The notes below the pieces were generated by a model. That model did no database searches, was not told the origin of the DNA, and saw nothing but the letters and a program-made list of their open reading frames with translations. Positions 24,921 to 34,413 of a DNA stretch of 64,000 nucleotides are shown here, one piece after another. Position numbers and translations under genes: made by a program. Location of the stretch: contig NZ_VLKK01000001.1 in the NCBI RefSeq assembly GCF_007830065.1, forward strand, positions 248,001-312,000. The letters are read 5' to 3'. The first letter of the stretch is position 1, and every line of letters begins with the position of its first letter. The stretch comes from Sphingobium wenxiniae (lineage in GTDB: Bacteria; Pseudomonadota; Alphaproteobacteria; Sphingomonadales; Sphingomonadaceae).

Positions 24921-25163
24921 TCAGCACACATCCTCTTCGCGCACGACCGGGCGGCTTTCGCGCGTGGCGCGCATCCGGCTCGCCTTGTCGTCGGGATCGG
25001 ATGTCAGCACCACATAATCGTCATGCACTTCCAGCAGCACGCCGGCAAAGGGCATCCCTTCCAGACTGCCCGTCACGCGATAGCTGACCTCGTCCCCCAC
25101 CTTGAAGGTCGCCGGGTCCGTGTTGAACGCGAAGGGGCACGCGCCCTCTCCCATGCCTTGCAT
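24921..25163 (-). CDS. Small conserved hypothetical protein
   Basis: This 80-residue protein has no family that I recognise. An AAGGAGA ribosome-binding site at ideal spacing precedes the ATG, and codon use looks like its neighbours, so it is probably a real gene. The centre reads FKVGDEVSYRVTGSLEGMPFAG, then VLLEVHDDYVVLTSDPDDKASRM, which suggests a small beta-barrel of SH3/Hfq-like or PilZ-like size rather than a helix bundle. It ends in EEDVC. There is no signal peptide or membrane span. It lies 70 bases downstream of nothing on its strand and 70 bases before the TonB-like gene, so the two may be one transcript. Confidence 0.6.
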   Translation of the reverse strand: MQGMGEGACPFAFNTDPATFKVGDEVSYRVTGSLEGMPFAGVLLEVHDDYVVLTSDPDDKASRMRATRESRPVVREEDVC

Positions 25164-25424
25164 CGTTCGTCTCCTTGGAATCCATAGCTAGGCGATCGTC
25201 CCCGAACTGCCAAGGCCACCCCCGCCCCAGGCCGGGAAAATTTTCAGCGATGCGACGCGTTCCGGGCGCCAGACCGGCGCGGGCCGCGCGTGCCCAACCT
25301 CTCCTCCCGCCGTCTCTGACCGGGGAGAACGGTCGTTTCCTGTTCCCTTCGATCCGCCTCATGAGATGGTCGTGCCGGCAAAACCACTGGCGACCCGCCG
25401 CAATCTCGGCTAGGCCCGCCCGCG

Positions 25425-26060
25425 ATGCTTACCCGGCTCTATCAATGGACGCTCGCCAAGGCGGCCCACGCCCATGCCGAACGCTGGCTCTTCGCAATCT
25501 CCTTCATGGAGTCCAGCTTCTTCCCGATCCCGCCGCACCCGCTGCTCGGCCTCATGTGCCTCGCCCGCCCGGAACGCGCGATCCGCTTCGGCCTCATCTG
25601 CACGCTCGCCTCGGTGCTGGGCGGCCTCTTGGGCTATGCCATCGGCCACTTCGTCTATGAAACGGTCGGCCATCAGATTCTCGCCGCGCTCGGCCTGACC
25701 GCCCGGTTCCCGGTCGCGGCCTGCTACCTGCGCGAATATGGCGCGGAGATCATCCTGATAAAGGGCGCGACGCCCATCCCCTTCAAGCTCCTCACGATCA
25801 CGGCGGGCTTCATCGGACTACCGCTCCTCACCTTCCTCTGGGCGAGCATCCTCAGCCGCGCCTTCCAGTTCATGCTGGTGGGCTTCCTCTTCTGGAAGTT
25901 CGGCCGCCCGATCAAGGCGTTCATCGAGAAATATCTGGCCCTGCTCTCCGGCCTGTTCCTGGTCCTCGTCGTGGGCGGTTTCATCGCCGCGTCCATGCTG
26001 ACGGGCGGCGGGGAAAAGAACGACAAGTGCAACAATGCCACGATGGAGACGGTCCGCTGA
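25425..26060 (+). CDS. YqaA/DedA-like VTT-domain membrane protein
   Basis: This 211-residue membrane protein of the YqaA branch of the DedA/VTT superfamily has FAISFMESSFFPIPPHPLLGLMCLARP, whose Glu and Pro match the DedA re-entrant loop, and GAEIILIKGATPIPFKLLTITAGFIGLPLLTFL, the second conserved loop with the GxTPIP motif. Five or so hydrophobic helices are visible. Family members flip or carry lipids in the cytoplasmic membrane; YqaA itself is not characterised. Its stop lies eight bases before the lnt ATG, so it is probably co-transcribed with lnt. A membrane lipid role would fit a neighbour of Lnt. Confidence 0.88.
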   Translation: MLTRLYQWTLAKAAHAHAERWLFAISFMESSFFPIPPHPLLGLMCLARPERAIRFGLICTLASVLGGLLGYAIGHFVYETVGHQILAALGLTARFPVAACYLREYGAEIILIKGATPIPFKLLTITAGFIGLPLLTFLWASILSRAFQFMLVGFLFWKFGRPIKAFIEKYLALLSGLFLVLVVGGFIAASMLTGGGEKNDKCNNATMETVR

Positions 26061-26068
26061 CCCCTTCC

Positions 26069-27619
26069 ATGCAGGCCGTCCTCGACCGCCGCCCGAAGCT
26101 CGCCGCCCTGATCGCCGGCTTCCTGTCGGCGACGGGCTTCGAACCGCTGAAGCTCTGGCCCGTCACGCTCGCCTGCCTTGCCCTTCTGATCCTGCTGGTC
26201 GAGCGCGCGCCCGACCGCCGCGCCGTGTTGGCGCGCGGCTGGCTGTTCGGGGTCGGCCATTTCACGCTGGGCCTCAATTGGATCGCCCACGCCTTCACCT
26301 TTCAGGACGCGATGCCGCACTGGTTCGGCTATGGCGCGGTGGTTCTGCTCTCGCTCTATCTGGCGGTCTATCCCGCCCTCGCGGCCTTGGGCGCATGGTG
26401 GCTGACCCGGCGCTTCGCATCCGGCAGGACGCTCCCCTTCCTCCTCTTCCTTGCCGCCTGCTGGATCGCGAGCGAATATCTGCGCGCGGCGGTCTTCACC
26501 GGCTTTGCCTGGAACCCGCTGGGGGTGATCTGGCTGCCGACCGGCATCGCCATCGCCTCCACCCTCATCGGCACCTATGGCCTGGGCGCGCTCGCCCTAT
26601 TGGCGTCGGGGGTGCTGTTCCTCGCGGCCCGCCGCGATTTCAAGCCCGCCGCCGCCATGGCCGCGCCGCTCCTCGCCCTCGCGCTTTGGGGTTTGCTCGC
26701 CCAAGCCCCGGCCACGCCCGCAGGCGCGCCGCGCATCCGCGTCGTCCAGCCCAATATAGGGCAGGACGAGAAATATTCCGCCGCGCTGGAAGAGGCGCAT
26801 TTCCGCACCCTGGCCGCGCTCTCCGGCACGCCGCGTCCCGCCCCGCGCCTCATCTTCTGGCCCGAAGCCGCGATCCCCGCCTATCTCGACATGGAACCCG
26901 CATGGCGCGCGCGCCTTGCCGCTTTGCTGGGTCCCGGCGACCTGCTGCTGACCGGCGCGAACAAGGTCTATTACAAGCAGGCCGACAAGGGCGGCTACAG
27001 CGAAACGGTGCTTGCCGGGGCGAACAACAGCGTCTGGATCGTCACCCCCGATGCCCGCCTGCCCGCCCGCTATGACAAGGCGCACCTCGTTCCCTTCGGC
27101 GAATATCTGCCGATGCGCTCGATCCTCCAGCCGCTGGGCCTGTCGCGCCTCGTGCCGGGAGACGCCGATTTCTGGCCCGGTCCCGGCCCGCAAAGCCTGA
27201 CGCTGCCCGCCGCGCCCGGCCGTCCGGAAATGCAGATGGGCGTCCAGATCTGTTACGAGATCATCTTTTCCGGCCAGGTGGTCGACGCAGCCAACCGCCC
27301 CGCCTTCCTCTTCAACCCGTCCAACGACGCCTGGTTCGGAAGCTGGGGTCCGGTCCAGCACCTCGCCCAGGCCCGCCTTCGCGCGATGGAGGAGGGGCTG
27401 CCCATCGTCCGCGCCACCCCCACGGGCGTTTCCGCCATTATCGACGCGCGCGGCCATGTGCTGCGCGCGCTTGGCCCGCACCATGCCGGGTTCCTCGACG
27501 GCGCCTTGCCCCCGGCGCTCTCCCCCACGCTTTTTGCGCGCCTCGGCAACTGGGCGGCGTTCCTCCTCCTTTTGCTCCTCGCCGGACTTGCCATTGCCAC
27601 GCGCGGATCGAGCCGCTAA
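26069..27619 (+). CDS. lnt: Apolipoprotein N-acyltransferase
   Basis: Lnt adds the third acyl chain to bacterial lipoproteins at the outer face of the inner membrane. The 516-residue protein, read from [10 protein letters not shown], begins with six or so membrane helices, including [13 protein letters not shown] and [17 protein letters not shown]. It continues with a nitrilase-like domain bearing the catalytic Glu ([11 protein letters not shown]), Lys ([15 protein letters not shown]) and Cys ([13 protein letters not shown]), then [13 protein letters not shown] and a final membrane helix. The ATG lies eight bases after the yqaA-like stop. The next gene is metK, separated by a 58-base region with a palindrome. 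Confidence 0.95.
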   Translation: MQAVLDRRPKLAALIAGFLSATGFEPLKLWPVTLACLALLILLVERAPDRRAVLARGWLFGVGHFTLGLNWIAHAFTFQDAMPHWFGYGAVVLLSLYLAVYPALAALGAWWLTRRFASGRTLPFLLFLAACWIASEYLRAAVFTGFAWNPLGVIWLPTGIAIASTLIGTYGLGALALLASGVLFLAARRDFKPAAAMAAPLLALALWGLLAQAPATPAGAPRIRVVQPNIGQDEKYSAALEEAHFRTLAALSGTPRPAPRLIFWPEAAIPAYLDMEPAWRARLAALLGPGDLLLTGANKVYYKQADKGGYSETVLAGANNSVWIVTPDARLPARYDKAHLVPFGEYLPMRSILQPLGLSRLVPGDADFWPGPGPQSLTLPAAPGRPEMQMGVQICYEIIFSGQVVDAANRPAFLFNPSNDAWFGSWGPVQHLAQARLRAMEEGLPIVRATPTGVSAIIDARGHVLRALGPHHAGFLDGALPPALSPTLFARLGNWAAFLLLLLLAGLAIATRGSSR

Positions 27620-27624
27620 TAGCC

Positions 27625-27644
27625 ACATAAACTTTTCTTTATGT
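27625..27644. promoter_or_regulatory. Palindromic operator candidate upstream of metK
   Basis: ACATAAA and TTTATGT are perfect 7-base arms around CTTTTC, 33 bases before the metK ATG. The core ATAAA...TTTAT resembles the sites reported for ArsR-type SahR/SamR regulators of methionine and SAM metabolism. It is unlike a terminator because no T tract follows. A binding site for a repressor of metK is the best reading. Confidence 0.5.
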
Positions 27645-27677
27645 CGCTCATGCGATCAGCGTGATAACGGGAGTCCC

Positions 27678-28886
<1,209 letters not shown>

Positions 28887-28957
28887 CGCCGGATGGGGGA
28901 CGGCGGCGGCTTCTGGCGGCTTCCGTCCCACTCAATCTCTCTGGCAGGGGACAAAGA

Positions 28958-29731
28958 ATGTCCGCTCTTGGCTTGCCCCCGCTCGCGCCTGCCGCTATCC
29001 GCCCCGCCATGACCGCGCACAAATCCGGCGATCCCACAACCCTCAACCGCCTCTACGGGCGCCAGTCCGGCCACAAGTTGCGCGCGGGCCAGCAGGAGCT
29101 GGTCGACAGTCTGCTCCCGGCCATCTCCGTTCCGGAAGAAGGCGAAATCACCGCCCAAAGCCTGTTCGGCTATGACCGCCCGCTGCATTTCGAGATCGGC
29201 TTCGGCGCAGGCGAACACATGGCCTATCGCGCCGACATGCTGCCCGATCATGGCTTCATCGGCTGCGAGCCTTTCCTGAACGGTGTCGTGGGCGCGCTCG
29301 GCCATATCCGCGACAAGGGACTGCCGAACGTCCGCCTCCACATGGGCGATGCGCTGTCAGTGCTGAGGCGCGTGCCCGACGGCGCGTTGAGTTTCGCCTA
29401 TCTGCTCCATCCCGACCCCTGGCCCAAGGCCCGCCATGCCAAGCGGCGCATGATGAACAAGGGGCCGATCGACCTGATTGCGCGCAAACTGCGTCCGGGG
29501 GGCGAATTTCGCTTCGGCACCGATCATCCCGTTTATCTACGCTGGGCACTGATGGTGATGAACGGCCATCCGGCCTTCGAATGGCTGGCCAAGGAACCGA
29601 AGGATTTCCTCACCCGCCCCGGCGGCTGGCCCGAAACCCGCTATGAAGCGAAGGCCCGGCGTCAGGGTCATGAAGTCTGGTACTTCCGCTACCGCCGAAT
29701 TGAGGACAACGGGCACGGATCGGGAACCTGA
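28958..29731 (+). CDS. trmB: tRNA (guanine-N7-)-methyltransferase
   Basis: TrmB methylates G46 of tRNA at N7 using SAM. The 257-residue protein has the Rossmann SAM motif LHFEIGFGAGEHM and FIGCEPFLNGV. The catalytic and tRNA-contact run HPDPWPKARHAKRRMMN follows, and the C-terminal TRYEAKARRQGHEVWYFRYRR is also typical. An AGGGGAC site lies at good spacing before the ATG at 28958. An internal ATG at 29009 has no ribosome-binding site, although many homologues start near it, so the first 17 residues may be extra. It follows metK and is probably in its operon. Confidence 0.94.
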   Translation: MSALGLPPLAPAAIRPAMTAHKSGDPTTLNRLYGRQSGHKLRAGQQELVDSLLPAISVPEEGEITAQSLFGYDRPLHFEIGFGAGEHMAYRADMLPDHGFIGCEPFLNGVVGALGHIRDKGLPNVRLHMGDALSVLRRVPDGALSFAYLLHPDPWPKARHAKRRMMNKGPIDLIARKLRPGGEFRFGTDHPVYLRWALMVMNGHPAFEWLAKEPKDFLTRPGGWPETRYEAKARRQGHEVWYFRYRRIEDNGHGSGT

Positions 29732-29966
29732 CCGTTACGGGACACCTACCCGACCCGACAATAGACATTCGGCTTCCAACGGCAACGTACCGGTTTCGAT
29801 GTCGAACCACCCCCTTCATTCGGCCCGGTTCAAGGAAGATGGCCCCACTTTAACCTTATCTTGAACAGGCGTGGCTAGCCTTCGCCATGCGCGATCAAGG
29901 CAGCCCATTCGCCGGCCTGCTGTTGTCGTCGCGCAGAAATGCGTTGCCACTCTGGAAGATACGAGA

Positions 29967-31457
29967 ATGCACGATTTCAACGACGCCAACGCGCAGGACC
30001 GGCATTTCGGAACCCGGATAAGGCAGGCGATCTTCTGGCGGTCGGGAAGCCAGATCGCCAGCCAAGTCGTTTCCTGGGCAAGCACGCTCATAGTCGTGCG
30101 CCTGCTCGAACCCGCTGATTATGGGCTATTCGCCATGACAGCGGTTTTCATGAACTTCCTGAGCTTCATGAACGGCTATGGACTGGTGAGCGCCCTCGTG
30201 CAGTCGCCCACGCTGGATAATCGGCGGCTTCGGCAGGCTTTCGGGCTAATGCTGGTGCTCAATGTCGGCCTTGCCTTTGCCCAGTTCATCCTGGCGGGCT
30301 TCGCCGCCGATTATTACGGACAGCCCATGGTGGCGAAACTGTTGCGGGTTCAGGCGCTCATCTATCTGGCTACGCCCTTCATCTCGCTGCCCGAAGTCCT
30401 GATCGGCCGAAGTCTCGATTTCAAGCGCCCGGCCCTCGTCAATATTCTGACGGCGATGGTTACGGCGATTGTCGCCCTGACAGGTGCCTTGTTGGGCTGG
30501 GGAATATGGACGCTCGTATTCGCACCCCTGGTCGGTTTCTGGGTAAAGGGGGTCGGCAACATGATCGCGACCCGCTTTTTCGTGATGCCCTCGTTCGATT
30601 TCCGGGGAACCGGAAGCATGATCGCCTTTGGCGCGTCGCTGCTCGGGTCCCAACTGCTCATCATGGTGCAGAGCCAATCGGACATATTGATCGGGGGAAG
30701 GATGCTATCCCCCCATGAACTCGGCCTTTATGCCGAAGCCCTGTTCCTGACGCAAATCTTCGTGTCGCGGTTCATCCCGCCGCTCAACGATGTCGCCTTT
30801 CCCGCCTATGCGCGGATGCAAACGGACAAGGCGCTGCTCGCGCGTTCCTTCTGCAAGGCCGTCAGGCTCATCCTGCTCATTGCCTGTCCGCTCTATCTGG
30901 GCATGGCTGTCGTGGCGCCGCCGCTGGTCGAGACGCTGTTTGGACGGAAATGGCTGGAAATGGCGCCGCTGGTGTCGATCCTCGCCGCCTCCATGCCTCT
31001 TTATGCCTTGCAGGTGCTGTTCAGCCCTGCCCTTAATGCCATCGGCCTGCCGCGCCTGACGATGCGGACCGCCGCCGTCGGCGCGCTGTTGATGCCGCTG
31101 GCCTTTCTCATCGGGGCGCGTTTCGGGATCATGGGGTTGGCCTTCGCATGGGCGGGAGGCATAGCGTTGCTGACCGTGGCGACGATCCGGATAGCCGCGC
31201 CGGTGATGGGACTACGCATCACGGACCTGCTGCGGGCAATCTCGCCGTCTCTGTGCGCCTCTATTCCGATGGCTTCCCTGGTGTTCGCGTTATCGCTGGC
31301 ATTGCCGGCCATGCCTGCCTTTGCACGGCTTGGCGTGCTCGTCACGGCAGGGATTATCGCCTATGGCTTCGCCTTGGTCATTGGCTCGCGTTCATTGCTC
31401 ATGGAACTGCTGGCCATGGTGCGCGGCCGTCCAGTGGAGGCGCCAATCGGAAGCTGA
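29967..31457 (+). CDS. Oligosaccharide flippase family protein (WzxC-like)
   Basis: This 496-residue MOP-superfamily flippase has about twelve hydrophobic helices. It begins with the WzxC-like segment AIFWRSGSQIASQVVSWASTLIVVRLLEPADYGLFAMTAVFMNF, which is typical of polysaccharide exporters that move lipid-linked sugars across the inner membrane. PALVNILTAMVTAIVALTGALLG and later helices fit the fold. The start MHDFNDAN at 29967 has a weak ribosome-binding site, and an open frame extends back to 29871. It is convergent with the glycosyltransferase-like gene, with four bases between stops. It is far from the main EPS locus and may serve a small separate glycan. Confidence 0.88.
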   Translation: MHDFNDANAQDRHFGTRIRQAIFWRSGSQIASQVVSWASTLIVVRLLEPADYGLFAMTAVFMNFLSFMNGYGLVSALVQSPTLDNRRLRQAFGLMLVLNVGLAFAQFILAGFAADYYGQPMVAKLLRVQALIYLATPFISLPEVLIGRSLDFKRPALVNILTAMVTAIVALTGALLGWGIWTLVFAPLVGFWVKGVGNMIATRFFVMPSFDFRGTGSMIAFGASLLGSQLLIMVQSQSDILIGGRMLSPHELGLYAEALFLTQIFVSRFIPPLNDVAFPAYARMQTDKALLARSFCKAVRLILLIACPLYLGMAVVAPPLVETLFGRKWLEMAPLVSILAASMPLYALQVLFSPALNAIGLPRLTMRTAAVGALLMPLAFLIGARFGIMGLAFAWAGGIALLTVATIRIAAPVMGLRITDLLRAISPSLCASIPMASLVFALSLALPAMPAFARLGVLVTAGIIAYGFALVIGSRSLLMELLAMVRGRPVEAPIGS

Positions 31458-31461
31458 TCCC

Positions 31462-32487
31462 TTATGCCGCCAATGCCACGCCGCGTCCCGCTGCATTCAG
31501 GGTCCGTATCACGGCGAGGGAACGGCGCTGATATTCCCATGCGTGCCATCTGTGGGTGCCGATGAAATGCAGGAAGCGTATGTCCCGGGAAGGGGAACTC
31601 CCCCAATAATTCTCGTATAGCGAGGGAGGCAGGACCAAGGCATTTTCACTGTTCGCAATGACGAAGTTGGAAGTGATCTGCTCAGTGCCCCATTCCTTCC
31701 ATCGCTCGGCGCCAAGAATGGCGCTCGCCGATTGCGAAAAAGCGGCGGCGAGATGACGGTTGCTGCCCCGTGCAAACCCCGCGAAGCCCGAACAGCCACG
31801 AACATAACGGGGCCGGTCCAGACCCGTAATGGCAAGTCGGGTCAGGATGGACTCTGTCGCACCTTGAATATGTCCTTCGAAATCCTCCTTGGACGGTTGA
31901 CCGCCGGGGAAAGAATATTTCGTAAACTCAATCACTTCCATGACAGTCCGAACCTGCGTTTCCGCACCCAGCAGAGTGAAGCATCTATTGGCGTTGATCG
32001 CTTCCTCCACATGGGGAACAGGGCCGACAGTCACAGTATCGGAATCGAGTTGGATCACATAATCATCGGCTGCGATATCCAATATCGTCAGCAGCCGTTC
32101 CCAGGTTCCCCCCTGCGGGCAAGAACCCACATCCACGTCTTTCAAAGAGAGGATGTGCGGATCGTCCAGATGCCGGCGCAGGAGCGAGCGATCCAGCTCG
32201 GTCAACGTGCCGTCATCCATGATGACCATGCGGCCCCGTTTCAAATGATGGTGCAGCGATTTGGCTGCAATCAGATAGGAGGTCATCACCGATGTGCCGA
32301 TCATTGAAAAGATGATCACCCCATCATTGCGCGCGCGAATCGGCGGCGTGCTGAAAATGGCCTCGCAGCGATAGCTATATATCCTGCGCTTGATACGCCA
32401 GCGAACCTGCGACCACACACCAAATCTCCCATATGATGATCCGGAGCCATGATTGATATCGGCCCCCCATGCAGCAATTATCTGCAT
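31462..32487 (-). CDS. Glycosyltransferase-like hypothetical protein
   Basis: This 341-residue protein does not match a family that I can name. It looks like a GT-A-fold transferase: a central VIMDDGTLTELDRSLLRR strand-helix unit and YVIQLDSDTVTVG, where D148-x-D150 is a candidate metal-binding DxD. The C-terminus has RFLHFIGTHRWHAWEYQRRS, like the FHF.G.RKPW endings of GT8-type enzymes. No signal peptide or clear membrane span is seen. Its DNA is visibly richer in A and T than the neighbours, which suggests horizontal origin. It sits between the flippase gene and tRNA-Arg and could act with the flippase on one surface glycan. Confidence 0.6.
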   Translation of the reverse strand: MQIIAAWGADINHGSGSSYGRFGVWSQVRWRIKRRIYSYRCEAIFSTPPIRARNDGVIIFSMIGTSVMTSYLIAAKSLHHHLKRGRMVIMDDGTLTELDRSLLRRHLDDPHILSLKDVDVGSCPQGGTWERLLTILDIAADDYVIQLDSDTVTVGPVPHVEEAINANRCFTLLGAETQVRTVMEVIEFTKYSFPGGQPSKEDFEGHIQGATESILTRLAITGLDRPRYVRGCSGFAGFARGSNRHLAAAFSQSASAILGAERWKEWGTEQITSNFVIANSENALVLPPSLYENYWGSSPSRDIRFLHFIGTHRWHAWEYQRRSLAVIRTLNAAGRGVALAA

Positions 32488-32688
32488 GGAAATACATTCA
32501 AATCATGATCTTTTGGTTTATCGGATCAGTTGAATTGACGACTGCCGCGGCTGTTCCGCGATGGCTGCCTCGTTATAATGATGGTTGATGCGCTGGCGAT
32601 CAGGCCAATGCCCTCCTGCGGCCGCTACAGACATGCGCGGGGGCACCGCTGAAAACCCACGCCCTCAATTCTCTCTTTTGTTCGAGAA

Positions 32689-32765
32689 TGGCGCACCCGA
32701 CAGGATTCGAACCTGTGGCCCTCAGATTAGGAATCTGATGCTCTATCCTGCTGAGCTACGGGTGC
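32689..32765 (-). tRNA. tRNA-Arg (CCU)
   Basis: Read on the minus strand this gives a complete cloverleaf. The acceptor arm is GCACCCG/CGGGTGC with discriminator G and an encoded CCA. The D arm is AGCTCAGCAGGATAGAGC, the anticodon stem TCAGA/TCTGA surrounds loop TTCCTAA, and the T arm has GGTTCGAATCC. The anticodon is CCT, so it reads AGG as arginine. The downstream side, towards lower coordinates, leads to the AT-richer gene, an arrangement often seen at island insertion sites, but I found no duplicate of the tRNA end. Confidence 0.95.
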
Positions 32766-32799
32766 CCGCTTGCGGCTCTATTATGCGCGGGACGCGCGG

Positions 32800-33273
32800 T
32801 CAATTCTTCCCTTCGGGAGGAAGGACGGGGAATGGCAGGGCGGTGACGTCCACGCCTTCCGAAATCAGGGCGCGGGCCTCTTCGGGCGCCACTTCGCCGT
32901 GGATGCTCGCGCGGTCCTGTTCGCCATAGTACATCGCGCGTGCCTGCTCGGCAAAGTCGCGGCCGACCCAGGTCGACCCTTCCAACGCCTTGTTCTGCGC
33001 TTCCGCCAGCGCCCGCATGAGCGCGCGCGCCCGGCTTTCCTCGGGATTGCCCATCGCGACGGCCGTTTCCTGCGATGCGGCGGGCCTCGCCGGGCGACTA
33101 TTGCCCTTGGATGCGACCGCCGGGGCCATCAGCGCCTTGACGATATTCGCGTCCCCGCACATCGGACAGGAAAGCAGGCCCCGCGCCTTCTGATCCTCAT
33201 AATCCGCGCTGGAGCCGAACCAGCCTTCGAACATATGGCCTTGGCCTTCGCATTTGAGGTCGAACACGATCAC
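32800..33273 (-). CDS. DUF1178 family protein
   Basis: This 157-residue protein of the DUF1178 family has the start MIVFDLKCEGQGHMFEGWFGS. The zinc-ribbon-like pair is C8 and the CPMC motif (LLSCPMCGDANIVKALMAPAV). A C-terminal helical region has STWVGRDFAEQARAMYYGE and IHGEVAPEEARALISEGVDV. It starts at GTG 33273, which overlaps the stop of the amidase gene (GTGA). The family is found next to nitrilase-type amidase and glutaredoxin genes in alphaproteobacteria and its role is unknown. The CxxC pair suggests metal binding or thiol chemistry, in line with the redox neighbours. Confidence 0.88.
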   Translation of the reverse strand: MIVFDLKCEGQGHMFEGWFGSSADYEDQKARGLLSCPMCGDANIVKALMAPAVASKGNSRPARPAASQETAVAMGNPEESRARALMRALAEAQNKALEGSTWVGRDFAEQARAMYYGEQDRASIHGEVAPEEARALISEGVDVTALPFPVLPPEGKN

Positions 33274-34109
33274 GCGATTACAACGTCCCTGGATATTGCA
33301 CGACGATTGGCGATGGCGGGCACGCGCGCCCGCACATCCTCTACGCACGTCATGTCGATCTCGGCAAGAGCAAGGCCCGCCTCCCCGCCCATGTCGAGCA
33401 GGACGTCGCCCCACGGGTCCACGACCAGACTGTGCCCATAGGTTTCGCGTTCGTCGGCATGGCGGCCCGTCTGGGCGGGCGCGATGACGAAGCAGCCCGC
33501 CTCGATCGCACGGGCGCGCAGCAATATGTGCCAGTGCGCCTGTCCGGTCGGCACCGTGAAGGCGGCGGGCACCAGCAGGACGGTCGCGCCGGCATTGCTC
33601 AGCACACGATAGAGATCGGGAAAGCGCATGTCGTAGCAGATGGAAAGACCCATGCGCGCCCAGGGCGTATCCACGGCCACGGCCTGCTCGCCCGGTCCAT
33701 AGACGGAGGATTCCCGCCAACTTTCTCCGGTCGCCAGATCGACGTCGAACAGGTGGATCTTGTCGTAGCGCGCGCGGATTTCGCCGCGGTCGTCGATCAC
33801 GAAACTGCGGTTGGCCCAGCGCCCGTCCGCCCGCTCGTCCTTGAAGGCGAGCGAGCCGATATGCACCCACAGCCCATGCTTCGCCGCCGCCTCGCGAATG
33901 GCGGCCAGCACCGGGTCGCCCGCTTCGGCCCGCAATGTTTCCGCCGCGCGCCGCCGGTCGCGATCCAGATAGCCCGCCATTTCCGGCGTGAAGAGCATGT
34001 CCGCGCCCTCTGCCCTGGCGCGCGCGGCCATGTCCGCGATCGCGGCGGCGTTGGCGGCGGGATCGATGCCGCTGGTCATCTGGAAAAGGGCTGCGCGCAT
34101 GACGGTCAC
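33270..34109 (-). CDS. Nitrilase-superfamily amidase, likely deaminated glutathione amidase
   Basis: This 279-residue carbon-nitrogen hydrolase shows the catalytic triad Glu (LFTPEMAGYL), Lys (ARYDKIHLFDVD) and Cys (GLSICYDMRFPDLYR), the normal order in this superfamily. The sequence resembles the Nit1/YbeM group, which repairs deaminated glutathione made by stray transaminase action. The position between grxC and DUF1178, with four-base overlaps on both sides, supports a glutathione-linked role. The enzyme is cytoplasmic, with no signal peptide. Other amidase substrates remain possible because close relatives differ in specificity. Confidence 0.87.
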   Translation of the reverse strand: MTVMRAALFQMTSGIDPAANAAAIADMAARARAEGADMLFTPEMAGYLDRDRRRAAETLRAEAGDPVLAAIREAAAKHGLWVHIGSLAFKDERADGRWANRSFVIDDRGEIRARYDKIHLFDVDLATGESWRESSVYGPGEQAVAVDTPWARMGLSICYDMRFPDLYRVLSNAGATVLLVPAAFTVPTGQAHWHILLRARAIEAGCFVIAPAQTGRHADERETYGHSLVVDPWGDVLLDMGGEAGLALAEIDMTCVEDVRARVPAIANRRAISRDVVIA

Positions 34110-34363
34110 AGGCCCAGAAGCGGGTCGAGCTTGCCCTGCCGGTTGAGCGCGGCGATGTCGTCGCTGCCGCCGATATGCCTGCCGTCGATGAAGATTTGCG
34201 GCACGGTCGCGCCGCCGTTGGAGCGCTCCAGCATTTCCTGCCGCTTCGGACCGCCCATGGTAATGTCATATTCCTCGAACGGCACGCCCTTGCCTTCCAG
34301 CAGGGCCTTGGCCCGCGCGCAATAGCCGCAGAACGCCTTGGTATAGATTTCGACCTTCGCCAT
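34106..34363 (-). CDS. grxC: Glutaredoxin 3
   Basis: This small dithiol glutaredoxin reduces disulfides and ribonucleotide reductase with glutathione. The 85-residue protein starts at MAKVEIYTKAFCGYCARAK, which contains the active-site C-G-Y-C pair, preceded by a GAGGAGT ribosome-binding site. The cis-Pro loop GGATVPQIFIDGRHIGGSDD and the LNRQGKLDPLL ending are typical of GrxC. A longer frame to 34417 overlaps the comF region and has no support. Its stop overlaps the amidase start (ATGA), so this gene heads the grxC-amidase-DUF1178 operon. Reduction of CysH or general thiols are plausible duties. Confidence 0.94.
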   Translation of the reverse strand: MAKVEIYTKAFCGYCARAKALLEGKGVPFEEYDITMGGPKRQEMLERSNGGATVPQIFIDGRHIGGSDDIAALNRQGKLDPLLGL

Positions 34364-34413
34364 ATTCTCGATACTCCTCAATCGCACGAGATGGGGAATG
34401 CAGGATGCCTTTG

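Noticed and set aside
27620-27677. SAM riboswitch in the metK leader
   Set aside because: The leader is only 58 bases and I could not match SAM-II or SAM/SAH conserved loops. The perfect palindrome fits a protein operator better.
32689-32765. tRNA-Arg as attachment site of an integrated island
   Set aside because: No integrase gene and no duplicate of the tRNA 3' end were found around 29700-32700, so integration is not shown.
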